DNA from: Lachnospiraceae bacterium
GTDB lineage: Bacteria > Bacillota > Clostridia > Lachnospirales > Lachnospiraceae
Assembly: GCA_029071325.1 (NCBI GenBank)
Contig: JAIEAP010000002.1
Location: 51,481 to 115,480, forward strand
Length of the DNA: 64,000 nucleotides
Direction: 5' to 3'
Shown here: positions 61,939-64,000 of the stretch, in pieces
Numbering within the stretch: position 1 is the first letter of the stretch
Layout: every line of letters begins with the position of its first letter
Translations under genes and position numbers: made by a program
Notes under the pieces: model-generated
Databases searched by the model: none
The model's input: only the letters and a program-made list of their open reading frames with translations
What the model was told of the DNA's origin: nothing

Positions 61939-62340
61939 TTAGTTGACCAAAGGGAGATTTCGACTGTCTTTAAATTTCCCGGTTGCAATAAGTATTATAT
62001 CAATTATCCAACCAAATCCGAACAAACCCATCGTAAAGAGGTACAGTACGCCCATCCCGGTTTTGCCAACATAAAACTGATGAATACCAAAATATCCTAA
62101 TAGGATGCAGAGCACCAATGCTGTTGTTTTAGATTTAGGGCTCGTTGCCGGTGTGTAGATTGGTTGAGAATAAGTGGGCGCGGATTGATGACCAGGCGCT
62201 TGATAATAGTTATTTACAACCGTGGTAGTGTGTGTAGAATTGTCAGTAGATACATTTTCAGGAGCAGTTCTGGGCATTTCGCACCCGCAATAATTACAAA
62301 ATTTACCCGTAGATTCAGCTCCACAACTTGGGCATTTCAT
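61939..62340 (-). CDS. Zinc-ribbon TM2-domain membrane protein
   Basis: A 133-residue protein. The N terminus is a zinc ribbon (MKCPSCGAESTGKFCNYCG, two CxxC pairs), then a Thr/Gln/Pro-rich linker, and a TM2 domain (about 68-125) with two helices and the typical LGYFGIHQFYVGKTGMGVLYL. TM2 proteins are common but of unknown function. AAGGGA precedes the ATG. It is cargo of the integrated element. Confidence 0.88.
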   Translation of the reverse strand: MKCPSCGAESTGKFCNYCGCEMPRTAPENVSTDNSTHTTTVVNNYYQAPGHQSAPTYSQPIYTPATSPKSKTTALVLCILLGYFGIHQFYVGKTGMGVLYLFTMGLFGFGWIIDIILIATGKFKDSRNLPLVN

Positions 62341-62473
62341 AGCTCGTCCCTTCTTTCTTTTGTATTCTTTTGCTTTTATGCTGTAATAGTAGCATATTCG
62401 AACAGATTTAGCAATTACGAATTGGAATGTATTGTCAGATATATTTTCATAGCAAATACGTTAAAATGGTGGT

Positions 62474-62671
62474 ATGAAGATGCTAATATGGGAAGTGCGA
62501 CACAGAAAGGGAGTATCAGCGCGTGAGTTAGCAAAAAGAACTGGAATAAGTAAATCAACGATTTACAACTATGAAGACGGGAGTATCTACCCGCCACTGG
62601 ACAAGCTTTACCTAATCGCCAAGGCTTTAGGAGTAGAAATCGGAGACTTATATGACCTGGAAGACGGGTAA
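62474..62671 (+). CDS. Small XRE-family helix-turn-helix protein
   Basis: A 65-residue single HTH domain (VSARELAKRTGISKSTIYNYEDGSIYPPLDKLYLIAKALG). It has no further domain. It may be a repressor or antirepressor partner of the XRE protein at 62915. The ribosome site is weak (GGTGG just before the ATG). Confidence 0.82.
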   Translation: MKMLIWEVRHRKGVSARELAKRTGISKSTIYNYEDGSIYPPLDKLYLIAKALGVEIGDLYDLEDG

Positions 62672-62780
62672 TAGACCCAATATGCAAAAAGTTGTCCAAT
62701 ATATTGGACATTTAAGCCGAAAGCATTCCATTTTATGGAAATCATGATAAAATAAAGGGGAAGAAAGGAGGGGAGGAGTT

Positions 62781-62918
62781 GTGGATAATTACAAAAGATT
62801 AACTTCAGCCACAGCATACCAGACAAAAATTATTGAAATAGTGCAGAACACAGAAAATATTTGGATTTTAGAACAGATACTCAGATTTGTAAAGAACATG
62901 ATAAAAGAGGGCGATTAG
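62781..62918 (+). CDS. Small hypothetical protein of the integrated element
   Basis: A 45-residue protein starting with GTG at 62781, preceded by an unusually strong purine ribosome site GGAGGGGAGGAG. The sequence (MDNYKRLTSATAYQTKIIEI at the start, helical, one Trp) is not recognised. Its stop lies inside the hairpin shared with the convergent repressor gene. The strong ribosome site is the main argument that it is real. Confidence 0.6.
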   Translation: MDNYKRLTSATAYQTKIIEIVQNTENIWILEQILRFVKNMIKEGD

Positions 62919-62927
62919 CCCTCTTTT
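62903..62927. terminator. Bidirectional terminator overlapping two stop codons
   Basis: AAAAGAGGGC (62903-62912), loop GATTA, GCCCTCTTTT (62918-62927). Perfect stem with A4 and T4 ends. The stop codons of the 45-residue gene (62916-62918) and of the convergent XRE gene (62915-62917) both lie in the loop. Confidence 0.8.
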
Positions 62928-63280
62928 AATACTCTATCGGCAATTCTCTCTATTGCTTCCCAGTCTTTCTCATCCAACTTTCGCAAAGCATCTATCAGCC
63001 GTTTTTTAAACGCCTCATCCGGCAGATCCATCACGTCATTCATAAAAGAACCGATCTCCTGATTCCTAGTGCGGGACTTATATCTGGGTTCGACACCGTC
63101 ACGAAGCCACTCTTCGCGGACGTTGAATTCTCGGCAAATTGAAATTATTACAGAGTCACTCAATCCGCTTTTTCCCATTTCATAGCATGCGACTGTATTT
63201 TGCTTAACCCCTAATCTTTCTGCAAATTCTTTTTGCGTTAATCGCGCGTCTTTTCGCACAATTTTGATCCTGTCTTTCAA
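62915..63280 (-). CDS. XRE-family repressor of the integrated element
   Basis: A 121-residue repressor-like protein: N-terminal HTH (LTQKEFAERLGVKQNTVACYEMGKSGLSDSVIISICREFNV, followed by REEWLRDG), then a helical C-terminal part. The start is TTG at 63280, with GGAGG 7 bp upstream on the minus strand. It diverges from the gene at 63407 across a region with several ATATCAA sites, so it likely maintains the integrated state. Confidence 0.88.
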   Translation of the reverse strand: MKDRIKIVRKDARLTQKEFAERLGVKQNTVACYEMGKSGLSDSVIISICREFNVREEWLRDGVEPRYKSRTRNQEIGSFMNDVMDLPDEAFKKRLIDALRKLDEKDWEAIERIADRVLKEG

Positions 63281-63296
63281 ATCTTCACCTCCTCGT

Positions 63297-63379
63297 ATAT
63301 CAATAAAATATCATAAAAATATCAATCAGTCAATAAAAGTATTGACAATAATATCTGTGAATGATATATTGATATCAAT
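63297..63379. promoter_or_regulatory. Divergent operator-promoter region of the element
   Basis: Rightward promoter TTGACA (63342-63347), 17 bp, TATATT (63365-63370). The palindrome ATTGATATCAAT (63368-63379) overlaps its -10. On the left side, ATATCAA or ATATCAT occurs at 63297, 63308 and 63320 in the leftward promoter (TTGACT, 17 bp, TATTTT on the minus strand). This is a typical lysogeny-type control region. Confidence 0.75.
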
Positions 63380-63406
63380 TAATCAACAAAGAAAGGAGCG
63401 AGAAAA

Positions 63407-63634
63407 TTGGAAATCAGAAAATTAGAAATCGACCTTGATAATGAACTTTTAAAAATCAACGGCAAAGAGATTAAGGATATTCCAGTTATTGTCGCTCTTC
63501 CAGCAATGGGAGCTTTTTCATTCAGTAAGTTATTTAATTCAGGGATAGCAACTTGCGCGGCGGAAGAGTGCGATAAACTGGAAGTGTCCTATTTTGAAAA
63601 TTACAGAAAAGCAGTTAATAGTAAGCTTTTATAA
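63407..63634 (+). CDS. Hypothetical small protein of the integrated element
   Basis: A 75-residue protein starting at TTG 63407 after AAAGGAG. It is first in the rightward transcript controlled by the operator region. Sequence EIRKLEIDLDNELLKINGKEI resembles beta-strand-rich small phage proteins, but I do not recognise the family. It overlaps the minus-strand gene at 63615 by 20 bp at the 3' ends. Confidence 0.62.
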   Translation: MEIRKLEIDLDNELLKINGKEIKDIPVIVALPAMGAFSFSKLFNSGIATCAAEECDKLEVSYFENYRKAVNSKLL

Positions 63635-63860
63635 CTGCTATCCGACCTTCATATTTCAAGTAATCGATTTCTGTAATTAATTTACCAAGCACGAAGTCAC
63701 CACAGATATTGGAGAGCTCTGGAGCAGTTGCTTTTATGGCAAAAAAATTTCCACGCTCGTCAGACATATTAATGACTTTGGCAGGTATTCCGTTGATAGA
63801 TATTTGAACATTGTCCGAGGTTGCAAATAGTTCGTCAGGTGAAATTTTTAATTCTTGCAC
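63615..63860 (-). CDS. Hypothetical protein of the integrated element
   Basis: An 81-residue protein from GTG 63860, which has GGGAG 6 bp upstream on the minus strand; an earlier ATG at 63890 would contain this ribosome site. The sequence (LKISPDELFATSDNVQISINGIPAKVI) is beta-rich and unknown. Convergent to the preceding gene. Confidence 0.55.
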   Translation of the reverse strand: MQELKISPDELFATSDNVQISINGIPAKVINMSDERGNFFAIKATAPELSNICGDFVLGKLITEIDYLKYEGRIAVIKAYY

Positions 63861-63962
63861 AACAATCTCCCTTCTTTCATATTTCAGCATGGCAGTGCTG
63901 ATAAGGCAATTATAGAGTGGAAAGAACAGGAAATCAAGAAAAAGTGAAAGCGAGGTGTTTTT

Positions 63963-64000
63963 ATGTCAGACAAAGAAAAGCAGATCATTAGAAAGTTATC
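63963..64000 (+). CDS. Partial gene cut by the right window edge
   Basis: An ATG at 63963 preceded by GAGGTG opens a frame reading MSDKEKQIIRKL to the edge. Too short to identify; probably another element gene. Confidence 0.45.
   Translation, partial: MSDKEKQIIRKL

Larger units (their letters stand above)
60603..64000. mobile_element. Left part of an integrated phage-like or conjugative element
   Basis: From 60603 the gene style changes: tyrosine integrase, XRE repressors in divergent arrangement, small unknown genes, and a lower GC content. The element is cut by the window edge. Two direct copies of ATGGGGCAAA (60694-60703, 60705-60714) abut the integrase stop and may be recombinase arm or core sites. 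The attachment core itself cannot be fixed without the other end. Confidence 0.72.

Noticed and set aside
1..64000. rRNA, tRNA genes or insertion-sequence transposases
   Set aside because: I saw no tRNA-like cloverleaf with T-arm consensus, no rRNA sequence and no transposase frame; a tRNA scan could still find one I missed.

Overview
The window looks like the chromosome of an anaerobic, low-to-mid GC Firmicute of the class Clostridia, most likely family Lachnospiraceae. Grounds for this are strong AGGAGG ribosome sites, clean TTGACA/TATAAT promoters, a Feo iron operon with two FeoA genes and a FeoB-associated Cys-rich peptide, a domain resembling DUF3877, cytoplasmic GH13 enzymes, and a PssA/Psd phosphatidylethanolamine route. 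I cannot name the genus from sequence alone. The left edge cuts a large hybrid kinase and the right edge cuts a gene of an integrated element.

Layout. 1-13.2 kb: two paralogous hybrid histidine kinases flank a four-gene ABC permease/ATPase plus two-component operon, followed by a six-TM chemoreceptor and a strong terminator. 13.3-19.8 kb: a PhoU-like protein, a DtxR/MntR-type repressor divergent from feoA-feoA-feoB-Cys-rich peptide with repeated operator-like palindromes, then a metal-sensor fusion (DUF3877-like + ArsR) and a spore-type M14 peptidoglycan peptidase. 19.9-25.8 kb: a tandem repeat, an alpha-amylase-family gene, an LRR protein, a VWA protein with its MoxR-type ATPase, and an acyl-ACP thioesterase. 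25.8-29.1 kb: an EF-G/TetM-like GTPase fused to a YacP/Rae1-type NYN nuclease, expressed from a promoter buried in a nested palindrome, then a ~540-bp gene-free foldback sequence.

29.1-33.9 kb: aroE-aroD-aroK plus two methyltransferases. 34.0-37.4 kb: a membrane lipid operon (PAP2 phosphatase, MprF/AglD-like flippase, PssA, Psd). 37.4-41.6 kb: cell-wall hydrolase with a WalR-like box, receiver-less OmpR-type regulator with a MATE exporter, and an anchored amidase ending in a hairpin element. 41.7-48.4 kb: HEAT/methyltransferase fusion, GAF-GGDEF-EAL protein, exonuclease III, and polyphosphate:AMP phosphotransferase. 48.4-51.5 kb: CsoR-CopA copper operon whose CopA carries a C-terminal CopZ-like domain with its own internal ribosome site. 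51.5-60.5 kb: a second repeat plus amylase pair, a chemoreceptor, a K+/H+ antiporter, CarD, a second hairpin element, an ECF sigma factor with a membrane beta-propeller protein, and a NYN-LOTUS protein. 60.6-64 kb: left end of an integrated element (tyrosine integrase, TM2 protein, XRE regulators, small phage-like genes).

The most unusual signals are the GTPase-nuclease fusion with its nested palindromic promoter, the long foldback beside it, the repeat that precedes both amylase genes, the internal CopZ start in copA, and two inverted-repeat elements sharing the terminal motif GTAAC(A/T)GTTCAG (the second with one end base changed). All functional statements rest on reading motifs by eye; no searches were run.
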